Origin: Scylla paramamosain
Lineage: Eukaryota; Arthropoda; Malacostraca; Decapoda; Portunidae
Reading direction: 5' to 3'
Assembly: GCF_035594125.1 (NCBI RefSeq)
Contig: NC_087181.1
Span: forward strand, 2,058,501-2,122,500
DNA length: 64,000 nt
Shown: piece after piece, positions 13,265-26,079 of the stretch
How the letters are laid out: each line of letters starts with the position of its first letter
How positions within the stretch are numbered: position 1 is the first letter of the stretch
Notes under the pieces: generated by a model
What the model was told of the DNA's origin: nothing
The model's input: only the letters and a program-made list of their open reading frames with translations
Databases searched by the model: none
Program-made: the position numbers and the translations under genes

Positions 13265-13690
13265 CTTGAACATTGTCCTTAGCTGTATATCTGTATTCCT
13301 CCTCCTTTCCTTATCACTGTATCTTCAACTGTATATCTGTATTTTCTTCCTTCTTGTATCGGTTCTCTTTTTTTTATTTGCATTCCTACTTCTTTTATTC
13401 TTTCCTGTGTCAGTGTCTCTTGTATTATTGTATCTTAACTGTATATGTGTATTTCTCTTCTCTTGTATGTGCCCATCTGTGTATCCTGTATTTTCTCCTT
13501 CATTTCTTCCTGATCACTGTGTCTTCAATTTGTATGTTTCTATTTATCTTTTTTCTTCTGGTATTGCTGTGTCCTTCAACTTTATACTTGTATTTTTTTT
13601 TTCTTATTTCTTTCCTCCATGTGTCATTGTGTCTTCAACTGCATATCTGTATTTCTCCTTTCCTTCTTTCCTTTTGCTCGTTTCCTGTTC
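13265..13690 (+). repeat. Degenerate tandem repeat, unit about 50-55 bp
   Basis: The core gtcttcaactgtatatctgt followed by a T/C-rich stretch recurs at about 13,281, 13,327, 13,437, 13,526, 13,578 and 13,637. Spacings are near 50 or twice that. It produces long but meaningless hydrophobic open frames on the plus strand. Confidence 0.65.
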
Positions 13691-13699
13691 CCTGACGGA

Positions 13700-14970
13700 C
13701 TGACAGTGTTAATACGAAGCGTGAGTGACAACGCATAACTTAACCTTCTTTTTATAACATTGTCTCTTTTTCACAGACTTTCACTAAATTACTGTACTAA
13801 ATAATGAAGATCTAAGCCACTTTTCTGTGAGTTCCTTTGCTGCTAGACGGTTTTTTTCATTAATTACTTATGACATTTTGACACTATAGGAGTTTTTGAA
13901 TAGTTCAGTCGCCCACTAAAGAAAAAAAATATCCCTCTGTATTCTTTTCCTTTCCTACGTATCCCAGCGAAAACATTTAGTACGGTTTGTACATATTAAC
14001 AAAGGTCCCTTAAAGAATTGTTTGGTTAAATATACCGTCAGAAAATTCACAGGTGAGGTCTGAGGTTAATCTACAAGGAAGGTAGTATTATCAATTTTTA
14101 TTACCTCGTCTAGATAAGAACAAAATACATGAAGACAGAGAAGAATGATTTATTTTGGAGAGTGAAGACTGAAAGGAATATATACGTATACAGGTGTGTG
14201 TGTGTGTGTGTGTGCGTGCGTGTGCGTGTGTGTGTGCCTGAGATAGTGTTGACTACAGGTTCCGACGCGGCTTTGAGAGTTCCAATTGCAGGGTTGAGAG
14301 AGGTGGGGAGGGTGAGAGGGTGAGGACGAGTGTGAGAGAGAGTGAGGATGTGACAGACAAAGGCATCGCGCGCGTCCAGTTTAGGAAAGAGGTGGCGAGG
14401 AGGGAATAATAAAGCCTGAGTCTCGCAGTGCCTCGCCTCGCCAGTGTCTGCTTAAAACAGGGAATTCTGCATAGCTGGGCACTGCTCCCCGGCACACTCA
14501 GCTTTGCATGCACGTGTGGCGGAGGTAAAGGTGCTTGCGTGGAGGAAAAAGTGTCGTTGTAGGCGAATATTGGTTAAATCTAGCCGACTGATTTTTCGTA
14601 ACTGGTATTAGTTTAGTAAGAATATGTTGATTCAGGTTACTTGTGTCAATGAATTAGGGTAAAAAACCAGAATTGTTCTTCTCAGTTCCTATTGAAACAC
14701 GAATATTTATACCACGAGAAATAATTTATTGGATTTACACTATAATAGCTAACTGATTAAATAATTATTGATTCGAACTTTGTAAATAAATGACCAAAAA
14801 GTGTCACCGGTAATGAAATGCAAAAAAAAAAAAAAACTCCGCTTGGAAAACAATTTTAAGTATTTTATCAACTCTATGTACATTTAGTTTATCCCTTCGG
14901 TTAAAAAGAAAAAAAAATAATGAAGGTTTTATTAACATGGCATATAGAATGTACACGCAAGGAAGCATCT
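13700..14970. other. Mostly AT-rich single-copy DNA, nothing recognised
   Basis: Apart from the short (GT)n at 14,193 no feature is supportable. Confidence 0.6.
14193..14237 (+). repeat. (GT)n with GC interruptions
   Basis: About 22 units, with three GC substitutions. Confidence 0.94.
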
Positions 14971-14972
14971 TA

Positions 14973-15010
14973 AGGAAGGAAGGAAGGAAGGAAGGAAGGA
15001 AGGAAGGAAA
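14973..15010 (+). repeat. (GGAA)n microsatellite
   Basis: About nine units. Confidence 0.95.
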
Positions 15011-15226
15011 GAATCATTGCTCAGTAGCGGAAGGTTGATGTGTATGTACCAGTAGACCACAATTGCTGCGTGAGGGAAAAACCTGCTCCCTGCTGCCTGA
15101 CAAATGGGACACACGCCGCCCTTTTGTTCTCATTTGAGTGTTGATGTTATACAGTAACTTTAATTTGAAAGACCTTAACGTGTATCGGAGGGTGAGGGAA
15201 GAAGGACGGAAGGAGAGAAGGAAGTA

Positions 15227-15270
15227 AGGGAGGGAGGAAGGGAGGGAGGGAGGGAGGGAGGGAGGGAGGA
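15227..15270 (+). repeat. (GGGA)n array, G-quadruplex candidate
   Basis: Seven or more GGG runs separated by single A, a canonical G-quadruplex motif on the plus strand. Confidence 0.95.
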
Positions 15271-15274
15271 TGGT

Positions 15275-16095
15275 TATAAATGAGAGAGGGAAGATATGTA
15301 CTACACTTATTAAGGAAATGCAAGAGAAGCGTTAATAGTTGGTGAGATGAGATGAAGATGGAGGTTATTTCCTTACTTCTTGGAGGAAATATACGGTAAT
15401 AAGAGAGGGTGCAGCAGGGCGAGGAAGGAAACAGATAGAATCAGATTGGGAAAAGTGATGACATGAGTGGGTGTGAAATTAACGTGAAAACTGATGGCAC
15501 GTGAAGTGAGGAATTGTAGAGAAACATGAAAGTATCCGAAGTAAATTACAGTTTGGGAAATACATACATACACAAGCCAAGGAAAATAATGAAGTATTGG
15601 AATGTATTGAATATATTTTAATGCTCTTTTTTTTTTCAATTACATTTGCAAGAAAACGAAATATGATTATGAATTAATTGATATGACATTAATCCCCGCA
15701 TCCTTTACTCACGATAATCAATAAAAATTTCCCGAACAAAACTTCTTTTATTTATCTTTGTAAGAGAACAAGGAAACTCGTCGAATATCCGTCCCTCTGA
15801 GAGCATATGGTGATCAGGCCAAGATTTGTTTTCCCTCCTGGCGGCTGAAGGAAATTATAGGATATCCTCAGAGAACAGATACAGCTTCCTTCTGATTAGT
15901 GCTCGAAGCCTCAGCGTGCCCGCGTCATTGCCCCTAGTCACGATTACCCTTGATTCCCCCGGCGTGCTGGCGTAGACGTCACTGGCCGCTCTGAACCCTT
16001 GGTGGAGAGGCGCTTGTGGCTGGTGTGTCAGGAACTGTAGGGGTGAACTATACAGGCGGGCAGGTCGTGGAGGTGAAGGTCAAAGATTGTGTGTG
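15275..16095. other. Single-copy DNA, nothing recognised
   Basis: The left part is purine-rich, the right part (15.8-16.08 kb) more GC-rich. No exon could be supported. Confidence 0.6.
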
Positions 16096-16236
<141 letters not shown>

Positions 16237-16239
16237 GCC

Positions 16240-17385
16240 TTGCGTCTAACAAACAACCGGGAACGCTGCAATGTTAAACTTTCCTCCTGACAAGTGGAAT
16301 GAATCAGTCAGCTTGGTGAATGCTCAGCGTGTGTCTGAATGAAGCAAAAACGCATCACCTTTAGGTAAACTTTTCCCTTTCCCGGCAAATTAATCAGACG
16401 CTGAATATTTAGCACAGCAAATATTTCCCGCCAGATGCATTGTGGATGTTTTTGAGGCAGAATTCGTGGACTCTAAAGGAAAAAAAAAAAAAGTAATCCT
16501 TTAAAAATACACGCATGTTATTTTTTTAGGAAAGTAATTTGGGTGATTTGCGGTGAGTAATTATGTTTCAAATAGAATTCTCTACCTGAATGCTGCGGTG
16601 GTCATCCCTGATTATTTTTGTGTAATGGAACTAACAAAACATAATTATATTCCTTCAAAACACGCCGGGGCCCATAGCTTTGATAGACGCTGGCCGCTTT
16701 TGACTGGCACAACAAAAAGGTGGGCGTGCGCTCTGTTAAACTAACCTACATCGTTACCGCCTCCGCTGCAAACTCCATCATGTATCTCCGCAGGACGGAA
16801 ATAATGGAATATCTGGGTGGCGGAGCGAGGAAGGGCTGTAGTGCGTTTATCTCACAGCAGTCAGCCAGACCTAGCACAGTGAAGGGTACAGAGCTGCCTT
16901 TTGTCTATCCCCGCGTCCTGCAGTACACTTTCTCCTCACTCATTCATGTTGAGCCCATCTTATTAATGTAAGACTTAACCGGTACCTTCACTCTTCCATC
17001 GCTTTCACTGGTAAACTCCGGGTACCTGTTGATTTTTTTTTCTTAAGACTTCTGAGAGGTGCATCAATACATGTACCTAACAGAATACAAAGGCCCAAGT
17101 AGAACTCTTTCCTATTCAGTTGTTTAGGAAACGGCAATGGACTTTAAAATCATTTACTATTTTTGGGGGCATTTGTTTAGTTTCCTTTCCCCGTTGAGAA
17201 AGACAGAGAGAGATAAAAAAAAATATTATGAAAGGTGGCCAGATGTGAGGCTCGACCACTCGTGCAGGTGAAGGAGAGGCAGCGCCTTCAGCCTACAATG
17301 CCTTTATCAATGTGTGTCCTAAATGCTGTACTGGAACAGTTTTCTTTCTGTCCATACACACATCAACAATAATATATTTGTACTT
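16240..17385. other. Single-copy DNA, nothing recognised
   Basis: An 83-codon frame at 16,720-16,971 has ordinary composition but no splice or start support. Confidence 0.55.
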
Positions 17386-17389
17386 AAGG

Positions 17390-17960
17390 AATTAAATTGC
17401 TCTAAGTAGCAGATTTAATATAATTACGCTACAATACCAGAATTTTCATTTGGTGTTTTCCTATACTCGTTACTGCACACTGGTTAGCATCCGTTAAATC
17501 TTTTGAGTTCTGAAAAATAAGTGGTTTTTGTTTACTAGTAGATTTAGAAATAATCACATTACAATATCAAAGTTTGAATTCAATATATTCCTCTGCTGAA
17601 TTTAACTTACTGGTGCAGTCTGATCATTCATTGAGATTCTGAAAAAATAGTGGTATTTTTTATATAAATGCTAGTCTTTTAATTCAATTATATATTTTTT
17701 TTAGTAGTGAAATTTGAATATAACTATAGTACAATATCAGAGTTCTGTATTTTTATGGTAAATATGGGGTAGTGATTAACGATATGATAATTTTGTAGAG
17801 ATCTGAGAAATTTGTGACTTTTTAGTAGTAGACTTAAATATGATTATAGTACAATAACAGGGTTTTTATTCAATCCATCCGGATGATAAACACTGAGGCA
17901 CTGGTTTGCAATAGAGAGTTCTGAGAATTAGTGATATTTTTGCATAACTGACTGTTTTAA
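17390..17960 (+). repeat. Degenerate tandem repeat, unit about 120-170 bp, four copies
   Basis: The core tagtacaatatcagagtt recurs with acaata at 17,431, 17,561, 17,731 and 17,851. A second block (gagttctgaaaaatagtggt) sits in the same relative place in each copy. The sequence is AT-rich and unrelated to the other tandem repeats in the window. Confidence 0.7.
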
Positions 17961-18161
17961 TTCATTGATATTTTTGGCACTGCACACACTGGCAGTGAGG
18001 CGCGGGCCGCCCTTGGTGGGCAGGGCAGTACTGGCCTTGAGCGCCACGGTTGACCTTGCCGGGGCTTAAACTTGGTGCGTTTTTAGTGACCTGAAATATG
18101 GCGGCGGCCTGATGCAGTAATAATCGTGTCAGGGACTTAGTTCTGGCCGACCAAACTGCTG

Positions 18162-18299
18162 GTGGTGGTGGTGGTGGTGGTGCAGGCGCGGGTGCTGGCG
18201 AGAACTGTGTGTGTGTGTGTGTGTGTGGTGTGTGTGTGTGTGTGTGTGTTTTCATATTCCTTTTTTTTCTTGTACTTTGAGTGTGTGGTGTGCGTGTGC

Positions 18300-18373
<74 letters not shown>
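18162..18373 (+). repeat. (GGT)n, (GT)n and (GA)n cluster
   Basis: (GGT)7 near 18,162, interrupted (GT)n at 18,207-18,250 and interrupted (GA)n at 18,303-18,373. Confidence 0.95.
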
Positions 18374-18838
18374 TGAGTTGGGGGGAGGGGGTGCGGCTAG
18401 CGTACTCGTACGTTATCTTAATCTCTCTCCTGACCTGCTCCCCTTGCCGCCGCTAAAAGTAGGCAGATGTGTAACATAACTTAATGCCTTGGGATCTAGT
18501 GAAAGCCACTCGCTGCACTGCACTCGAGCACCCTTGTTAGAAAAAACATTAAGACGAAGACGGTCTACACAACCCTATTTTTCCCCTAACGAAGAAAGGA
18601 CCATTGTCTTACACCCGATCCTTTTAAGCCTGGAATGAAAACTCACCACAAAGCTTTCATTGATAAACCTCTGATCAACTCGACTAATTTTACACGTTTT
18701 ATTAATCAGCTTTGTTTACCGGAGAGAGACAAAGGCGGGAGATAGTTTTGTGTAGGAGACCCCGGTGCCTCTACCAATTAGTGAAGGGAGGGACGGGGAA
18801 TGAAAGAGGCAGGGGGCGAGGTGGTATTGGAGGTGCGA

Positions 18839-18840
<2 letters not shown>

Positions 18841-18880
<40 letters not shown>

Positions 18881-18895
18881 GTGGGGGTGGGGCGC
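18841..18895 (+). repeat. (GT)n microsatellite with G-rich tail
   Basis: About 18 GT units, then ggggtgggggtgggg. Confidence 0.95.
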
Positions 18896-19046
18896 TGGTA
18901 GGGCGTGCACGGGTCGTCTGGCTTATTTAAGTGAGCCATTGTTCTGTGTTTACGTGTTAACCTCGTGTCTTGCCGCCCAACAAAGACTGCACCGCGATCC
19001 ATATTCATCCCAGTGTTTGTGTGATGTGAAGGATTATGTATTCTTT

Positions 19047-19231
19047 CCTCCTCCTTCTCCTCCTCCTCCTCCTCCTCCTCCTCCTCCTCCTCCTCCTCCT
19101 CCTTGTATTAGCCTTCAGCTCCTTCCCTCCTCCTCCTTCCCTCATCTTCTCATGCATCTCCTCATCTTCGTATTTTTTTTCTTTCCTTCACCCTCCTCCT
19201 CCTCCTCCTCCTCCTCCTCCTCCTCCTCCTC
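19047..19231 (+). repeat. (CCT)n arrays
   Basis: Two (CCT)n arrays (19,047-19,103 and 19,192-19,231) lie within pyrimidine-rich sequence. Confidence 0.96.
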
Positions 19232-19296
19232 TGCGGTTGTTTGTTTGCTCAGCTCTTTCAATATAAATCCTTATGCTCCTTTATCCCGCGAGCGCT

Positions 19297-19587
<291 letters not shown>

Positions 19588-19739
19588 TTATGGGGAGGGC
19601 ATATTCAAGACAAATTTCGCAAAAGGTTGCTCCAGTTCCCCTGCAGAAGCCTTTAGCGAAACTATTCGGGAGTAAACTCTTCCCATAACACCTGTGCCTC
19701 TCTTCACCTCCACCTCCAACTCTTCAGAATGTCTCATCG

Positions 19740-19740
<1 letters not shown>

Positions 19741-19820
<80 letters not shown>

Positions 19821-19835
19821 TACTACTACTATTAT

Positions 19836-19894
<59 letters not shown>

Positions 19895-19904
19895 TCATTA
19901 GTTC

Positions 19905-19946
<42 letters not shown>

Positions 19947-19951
19947 AACTG

Positions 19952-20028
<77 letters not shown>

Positions 20029-20045
20029 GCCATTACTACTACGAC
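19741..20045 (+). repeat. Compound (ATT)n-(CTA)n-(CAA)n-(CTA)n array
   Basis: (ATT)27, (CTA)24, (CAA)15 and (CTA)30 follow one another with transitions of fewer than 10 bases. Confidence 0.98.
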
Positions 20046-20137
20046 AGCTACTACAGTATTGTTACACGAAGACTTCCCAGATTAACGTAAAAAATGTATG
20101 TACAAGCCCACCCACTGTTAGAAGTATTACATAGTAG

Positions 20138-20165
20138 AAATAATAATAATAATAATAATAATAAC

Positions 20166-20216
<51 letters not shown>
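20138..20216 (+). repeat. (AAT)n microsatellite
   Basis: About 26 units with one AAC variant; opposite strand phase to the ATT array 400 bases upstream. Confidence 0.98.
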
Positions 20217-20569
20217 TATTGCGAAATACCCGCTGAAGAATTCTTTCCAACGTGTCTGAATACTTTTTTTTCTTTTTTCCCTCGTAGATGCAACGTTAAA
20301 ATTTTGTGATGCACTTTCACGCATTTCCACGACTTGCCTGGGGAATATATGAAGGAATAAAAAATCGCTGGCTTCATCCTGACTAAGACTCGCGGGGAAA
20401 GGTAATGAAAAAGTGGCTCATGCTGCAGCTCTTGTTTGGGCTTTATTTTATGACGAGTCGGTGCTGCGTGGGGCGGATACTAGCGTCACGTAAAGTACAT
20501 GTACTCTTCCCGTCTTTGTGTATGTGTGCCGGGTGGTGGTGGGTGGCCCTCTCTCTCTTCTTTTTCTGT

Positions 20570-20731
<162 letters not shown>

Positions 20732-21171
20732 AGTTTCTATTCATCATTTATGCATCTCTATTTTTTTTATTTTTTTATTTCATGTATCTATATTCTTATT
20801 TAATGATTTATTTAGTTACATATTTATTTACCTATACTTTTTTTTATGGCTTAATCAGAGGGTCCCGTCTTGTATTGTATCGCAGACTCCTTTTTCTTCC
20901 TTACTTTCTCGCTCCGTCAGTAAAATCTTGATTGATTCTCTCTCCTTTTACGTTTTGATTGTGATACAGTTTTTCTTCGCCCTATTTATTCATTTATTTA
21001 TTTTTTCTCTCGAACTCGCTATTCACAGTTTTATTTTTGCTTTGTCATTTTCCCTTTCATTCCCAAGTATCTCGCTTACTGGCGGTCTCTTGTTTTTCAT
21101 CACTATATATTTTTTTCTGTTTTGTTTTTCCCATTTGGTTTCCTACTACATTTCTTTCTCATTTTTTACCC

Positions 21172-21277
<106 letters not shown>

Positions 21278-21734
21278 GCCTCAGCAGTGTTACCTTTTCT
21301 TCACCTCCTTCCCTCCCTTTCTTTTGCCTTCCACGTCTTCTACTTCGTCCGGAATGGTTGGTCTCACTAATTCCTACCGACACGCCATATATTACCCTGT
21401 CGGCAGCTGTCAGCAAAAGTTACCTAAGTATTGGGGGTACCGTTCCCGCCACGTTACCAAGTCGCCGTGATTCCTTGGTCAGCCAGGTGGTCGTTACGGC
21501 TGCGCGGATTCGGCTGTGTGGGAAGCTCCGATGCCCCCGCGTTGTTGTGTGTCTTGGGGTGACTGTCTTGTTCACTTCTTGTTCACTTCTGTTTGTTTAA
21601 TGTGTGTTTTGCTAATCGTTTGTGCCAATGGAAAGAAAACCAGTGAAAAAAAATATATGTTCCAAGTATTTTATTTATTCTTTTTCATATATATGTAGGT
21701 TCACAGAGCAAGGGAAACAAAATTATAATAAATA

Positions 21735-21800
21735 GTTTTTAGATAAATTAGTTGACTTTCTGTTTTATTTAGATAATATAGTTGACTTGCTGTTTTATTC
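21735..21800 (+). repeat. Two-copy direct repeat of about 33 bp
   Basis: tagataaattagttgacttt and tagataatatagttgacttg each continue as ctgttttatt, giving an imperfect tandem duplication in AT-rich DNA. Confidence 0.6.
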
Positions 21801-21991
21801 ATATTTTTATTGTTCTGTTAGTAAGCTTGAGGTCAGTAAACAGTCAGTCAGTAAACAGACAATGAATGGGTTAACAATAGATAGGCGAATTATTCTTTTA
21901 TTAACTGTATGTCGCATTGTTCAGCATCTGTGAGGGTATATATGTAACACATTAATGCAACAAGAAAAACAAAGCGGAAAAAGAAAGTTTT

Positions 21992-22102
<111 letters not shown>

Positions 22103-22169
22103 GGTAAAAGGAAAATGCAAAACATTCTTCTTGAGCTATCATAATCTCACTTATACATACTCACCCATC

Positions 22170-22186
22170 CACACACACACACACAC

Positions 22187-22279
<93 letters not shown>
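22170..22279 (+). repeat. (AC)n microsatellite
   Basis: About 55 units, one G substitution. Confidence 0.98.
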
Positions 22280-22280
<1 letters not shown>

Positions 22281-22817
22281 TTTCCATTCCCTATGATTGA
22301 TTCCATCGTGTTGTCATGTCAGGAGTCGCGCCATGTCGTCCCTTGACTTGACGAACAACTTCAGCGGGAAACCAACGGAAAGACGGGCAGCTTTGTGTGA
22401 GGCTCTGAGCTCAACACGGCGGCAGTGGAAGGCTTCGAGTTAATGCTTTGTTACATCTAAATCAATGTTTTTAACCCCTTCAAAACAGCGTATCAATTTA
22501 ATCTTGTTCTGGGTCTTATTAGAGGATTGTATTAAGTTTATGATTTTTTTAATGATAATTGGTAAAAAAAAATAAAAAAATTGTGAAACTCCTGCACTAC
22601 AATTGTATCTTTATTTACTCTTTTCTCACTATGATCTGGTGACTGTATGAAGTTCAGTAATTGTCGCTAGTGATTAATGGGTTAAACATATAACTTTTGA
22701 TAGTATTGGCTCATAAAAAGTACATAACCATTTATTAATTTATTTAATGAATGATGTATATGTATGCATGTTTACTTAAGTAGAAAAACGTTAATTATTA
22801 CGAGTATAAGAATGATT

Positions 22818-22820
<3 letters not shown>

Positions 22821-22871
<51 letters not shown>
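22821..22871 (+). repeat. (GA)n microsatellite
   Basis: About 25 units, running directly into the pentanucleotide array. Confidence 0.97.
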
Positions 22872-22873
<2 letters not shown>

Positions 22874-22902
22874 GAGCCGAGCCGAGCCGAGCCGAGTCGA
22901 GC
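22870..22902 (+). repeat. (GCCGA)n pentanucleotide array abutting (GA)n
   Basis: Five or six copies of gccga/gtcga follow a (GA)n array and degenerate into gagcacggcagagcagagcc. A short GC-rich array is unusual among the AT- and AG-rich repeats here. Confidence 0.85.
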
Positions 22903-23208
22903 ACGGCAGAGCAGAGCCAAAGGGAAGATTTGGTAATTATGTATCGTAGAATTGTCATTTATTTGGACGCTATCAGCAGCAAATGGTCACCGGAAGAGCA
23001 GTTACATTATTTGGGGATAATTCACAGCGGCGCTAAATGAAGCACTTCCTCATCACCGCCTGATAGACTAATGGATGCCCAGCCCACCCCGCCTCAATTA
23101 CCCTGAAATATTGTGTCGTTAGCCCAATAATATCAGGGCGCGAAGCTTCACCTGTTCAGTTTGATCGTTTAGTGCTGGTTCACGAGCCGTCCTCATCACC
23201 CTCCTTGG

Positions 23209-23320
23209 CGGCGGTGGTGGTGGTGGTATTAGTTGTGGTAGCTCTGTGTAAGTTCACCAGCCGCCCTGAACGTTCTCCTTGGTGGTGGTTATAGTAGTAG
23301 TAGTAGTAGTGGTAGTAGTA

Positions 23321-23349
<29 letters not shown>
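23209..23349 (+). repeat. (GGT)n and (TAG)n arrays
   Basis: Short (GGT)n at 23,209-23,228 and (TAG)n with GGT variants at 23,293-23,349. Confidence 0.95.
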
Positions 23350-23351
<2 letters not shown>

Positions 23352-24785
23352 GGTTGTCTTTGCAGCGGGTCTCTTTCTTTCATTTTCTTTCACTACACTT
23401 CTTTTTTGTTTATGTTACACTGGCGTACTTCTCAGTGTTCTTTCCCCAGTATTGGCTTTTATTGCATATCTTACTTTTGTCACTGTTGTATTTCTTGTGT
23501 TTATGGACCGTATGTCAAAACGCCTCGACTGCTTCCGACAGACTGTAGTAGAACATTTTTTTTTTTGCGGTGTTGGAGGGTGTTTTCATGATTTACTTTA
23601 ACAAGGATTCTGCTTCAGCATTACCAAACATATCTATGACAATTTAATTACTTGTCCTTAGAAAAAATAATGTTAATTAGTTTACAAATTGTTTCAGATT
23701 ACGACACTGGTTTTCTCTGTACACGGGAAAATGTAATGGCGAGCATATCGGAAAATAATCCACTTTTTTTTTCCGTGGTTTCCTCTCAGTCAAATGGGGC
23801 ATAAATAGCATTTTGGGAGCAGAATGCTTCTTAGAAGTTGTCTTTGTGAGGGAAAATGCAGAAAATAATATGATCACTTAACTATACTAAAACTGGACAC
23901 TTTGAGATATCCGATTGAACCTCTTTACCTTGACAAGTACATCGAATTAAACTGGCGACTCGACTGTGACTCTTTGGTAAAGTCACAGACTTTATGGAAA
24001 GTAGATTTAGACTTGAAGCAAAATGGTAAGATATTTAGATTTTAGCTGAAGAGCCTTTAGATCAAATTAGACAGGCAACTGGAGGGTGGCCCTGGGACGT
24101 GCTGGTCTTGAAGCCTTCATATCCCTATCTACCAACAAAGAGCATTCACACAGCCACACTGAAGCCAGCGAGCAGTCCAGTTCATGTACTTGCCAGTCAC
24201 GCGCACCAGGCCACCCCATGACTCACTCCCAAGAATAACAGACAGAGCAGCACTGGTCCGTAAACCTTCCTCGCTCCCCACGCCTCGGCTCTGAATGGAG
24301 CGAGCCGTGTGGCGCGAGGAGGAAGTCACCTCTGTGTGTATTAAGGCTGTGGATTCTCTCGGAAAAAAAAGTAATGTAAAGATTCAGATGGGCGTGAAAC
24401 TTAAATTGCACATGTTTAAGGGAGCTCTTGCGACATTACGGTCGGAACGCGCTGGCTATTAAACGCGGCGTGCGTGTAGCGGCGCCTCCTCGGGAAAAAT
24501 ACTAATGCTTTCCAGGATTTAGTTTACTGTGTTATTGTGCTACTTGGGGATTTAATAGTTATTATTTTTTTTTTCAGCTCTCTCTCAGTTACAGCGCAAT
24601 ATTGTGTAAATGGAGTGTGATTATAGCTAAAAATATATTTTCATATTTCATTTAAATACAAATATAAGAACTTGAAAATAAGTAGACTGAAAAGCTAGTT
24701 AACCGATTTTTACGTATCGTGGAGATCAGCGAGGGTAAAAAAAAAAATGTAAAAAAAATGTTCATAATGCCTTTTGCTAAAAGAA
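23350..24785. other. Single-copy DNA between a (TAG)n array and the LINE tail
   Basis: Two loosely similar stretches (attaaactggcgactcgact near 23,945 and attagacaggcaactggagg near 24,065) may be an old duplication. No exon supported. Confidence 0.5.
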
Positions 24786-24789
24786 AATA

Positions 24790-25285
24790 GGATTGAAAAC
24801 TTAGAGAAAGGGAATTTCCTGTGGCGTCTTGATGCTCATCTTGAAACTGTTGAAGATGTAGGCAGGTAAAAATACAGACATAGGAAGAGAGTTCCTGATT
24901 TTACTAACAAACGTAATAGAGGACGTGGTTACTGATTAACTCTTGCTTTAGTAAGGTAGGCAGAATAGGGATAAGAAGAAATGGAAAGTTTTGTGCAGCG
25001 AGACCGGGAGTGGGGAGAGGAGGCATACAGTTGGCGAATTCGAAAGAACAATAACCGTGGACGTAACGGTGGAAGGGAGAAAATCAAGATAGCGTGTTAG
25101 AGAAGAGGAATGGATGAGACGAAAAGATTTTGACTCCATTGTGTTTTAGGAATGATGAGTGGCTTGAACCTCCCCATATGTGAAAGCAACACTCTTCACA
25201 TGGACGGATCATGTCCCTGTGTGGAGTAATCAGCTGGAAGGAGAAATATTGGCGAGAGTAAGGTAGAACACTTGATTTCATAAAA
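24790..25285 (-). mobile_element. Degraded LINE (non-LTR retrotransposon) ORF2 C-terminus
   Basis: On the minus strand this segment encodes the region after the reverse transcriptase of an arthropod non-LTR element, broken by frameshifts. Reading 5' to 3', blocks are RQYFSFQLITPHRDMIRPC, then a conserved Cys/His/Trp block (FHIWGGSSH), then VKIFSSH and SKSFRLIHSSSLT. These are followed by SNSPTVCLLSPLP, and near the end NSLPMSVFLPAYIFNSFK. That order (RPCxEyCsHiWGGsshts, then kaFRLI, then GKLWNSLP) is what I know from C-terminal tails of LINE proteins in arthropods. Shifts between frames and in-frame stops show it is a dead, 5'-truncated copy. The clade (CR1, Jockey or RTE-like) cannot be settled here. 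Confidence 0.75.
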
Positions 25286-25504
25286 TCTATACGAGGTACC
25301 TGATTTTGTTTTGTGTTTCTTTTTTTTTATTTATATTTTATACTAACATTTTAATTATCTCACGGTGTTTTGGCGAGATAAGCAAAGCAACGAAATACAT
25401 TTGGCTCAACTATCTTGTTGTGTAATTAAAAACTTAAATATTATAATAACGGTATTAGACGCCTCCTCTCCGCGTTAAGACCGTGAAATCGGTATGTTGA
25501 TGCA

Positions 25505-25505
<1 letters not shown>

Positions 25506-25548
<43 letters not shown>
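25506..25548 (+). repeat. (AC)n microsatellite
   Basis: About 21 units. Confidence 0.97.
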
Positions 25549-25550
<2 letters not shown>

Positions 25551-25721
25551 CCTAAAGCAAGAAAGATAAGACTGAAAGCCCACATGAATTTAATATCCAT
25601 TCACTTTGTCCATCGGGAACCAAAAGTATAAATCTAAGGAACAAAATACAGAAAAAAAAAAAAAAAAAAAGATAGAGAAAGAGATTGTACCCAAAGCGTC
25701 CTCGGTATTTGCAGTGGGGAA

Positions 25722-25760
25722 GAGGAGGAGGAGGAGGAGGAGGAGGAGGAGAGAGAGAGA
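25722..25760 (+). repeat. (GGA)n microsatellite
   Basis: About ten GGA units followed by (GA)6. Confidence 0.95.
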
Positions 25761-25854
25761 CAGGTAAAAGGGAAGACAGTGTGACGAGAAATGAATAAAA
25801 GACACTCATTAAGATCTCATTACCTGTTGGTCAGATATCGGCGTGAGTCTTCGA

Positions 25855-25961
25855 GGAGGAGGGGGGGTGAGGAGGAGGTGGAGGTGGAGGTGGAGGTGGA
25901 GGTAGAAGAGAAGTGCGGTAGAAGAAAGAAAAAAAAATGAGTCAACAACAGCAATAACTGT

Positions 25962-26009
<48 letters not shown>
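25855..26009 (+). repeat. GGA/GGT-rich stretch and (AAC)n array
   Basis: gaggtg-type units (25,870-25,905) and, after a purine-rich spacer, (AAC)n at 25,952-26,009. Confidence 0.94.
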
Positions 26010-26010
<1 letters not shown>

Positions 26011-26079
26011 GAGGTAATTTTAATGGAGAGCATGTACAAGAAAAGACCGTAAATTATGAATGAAGATGAGTTAAAATCA

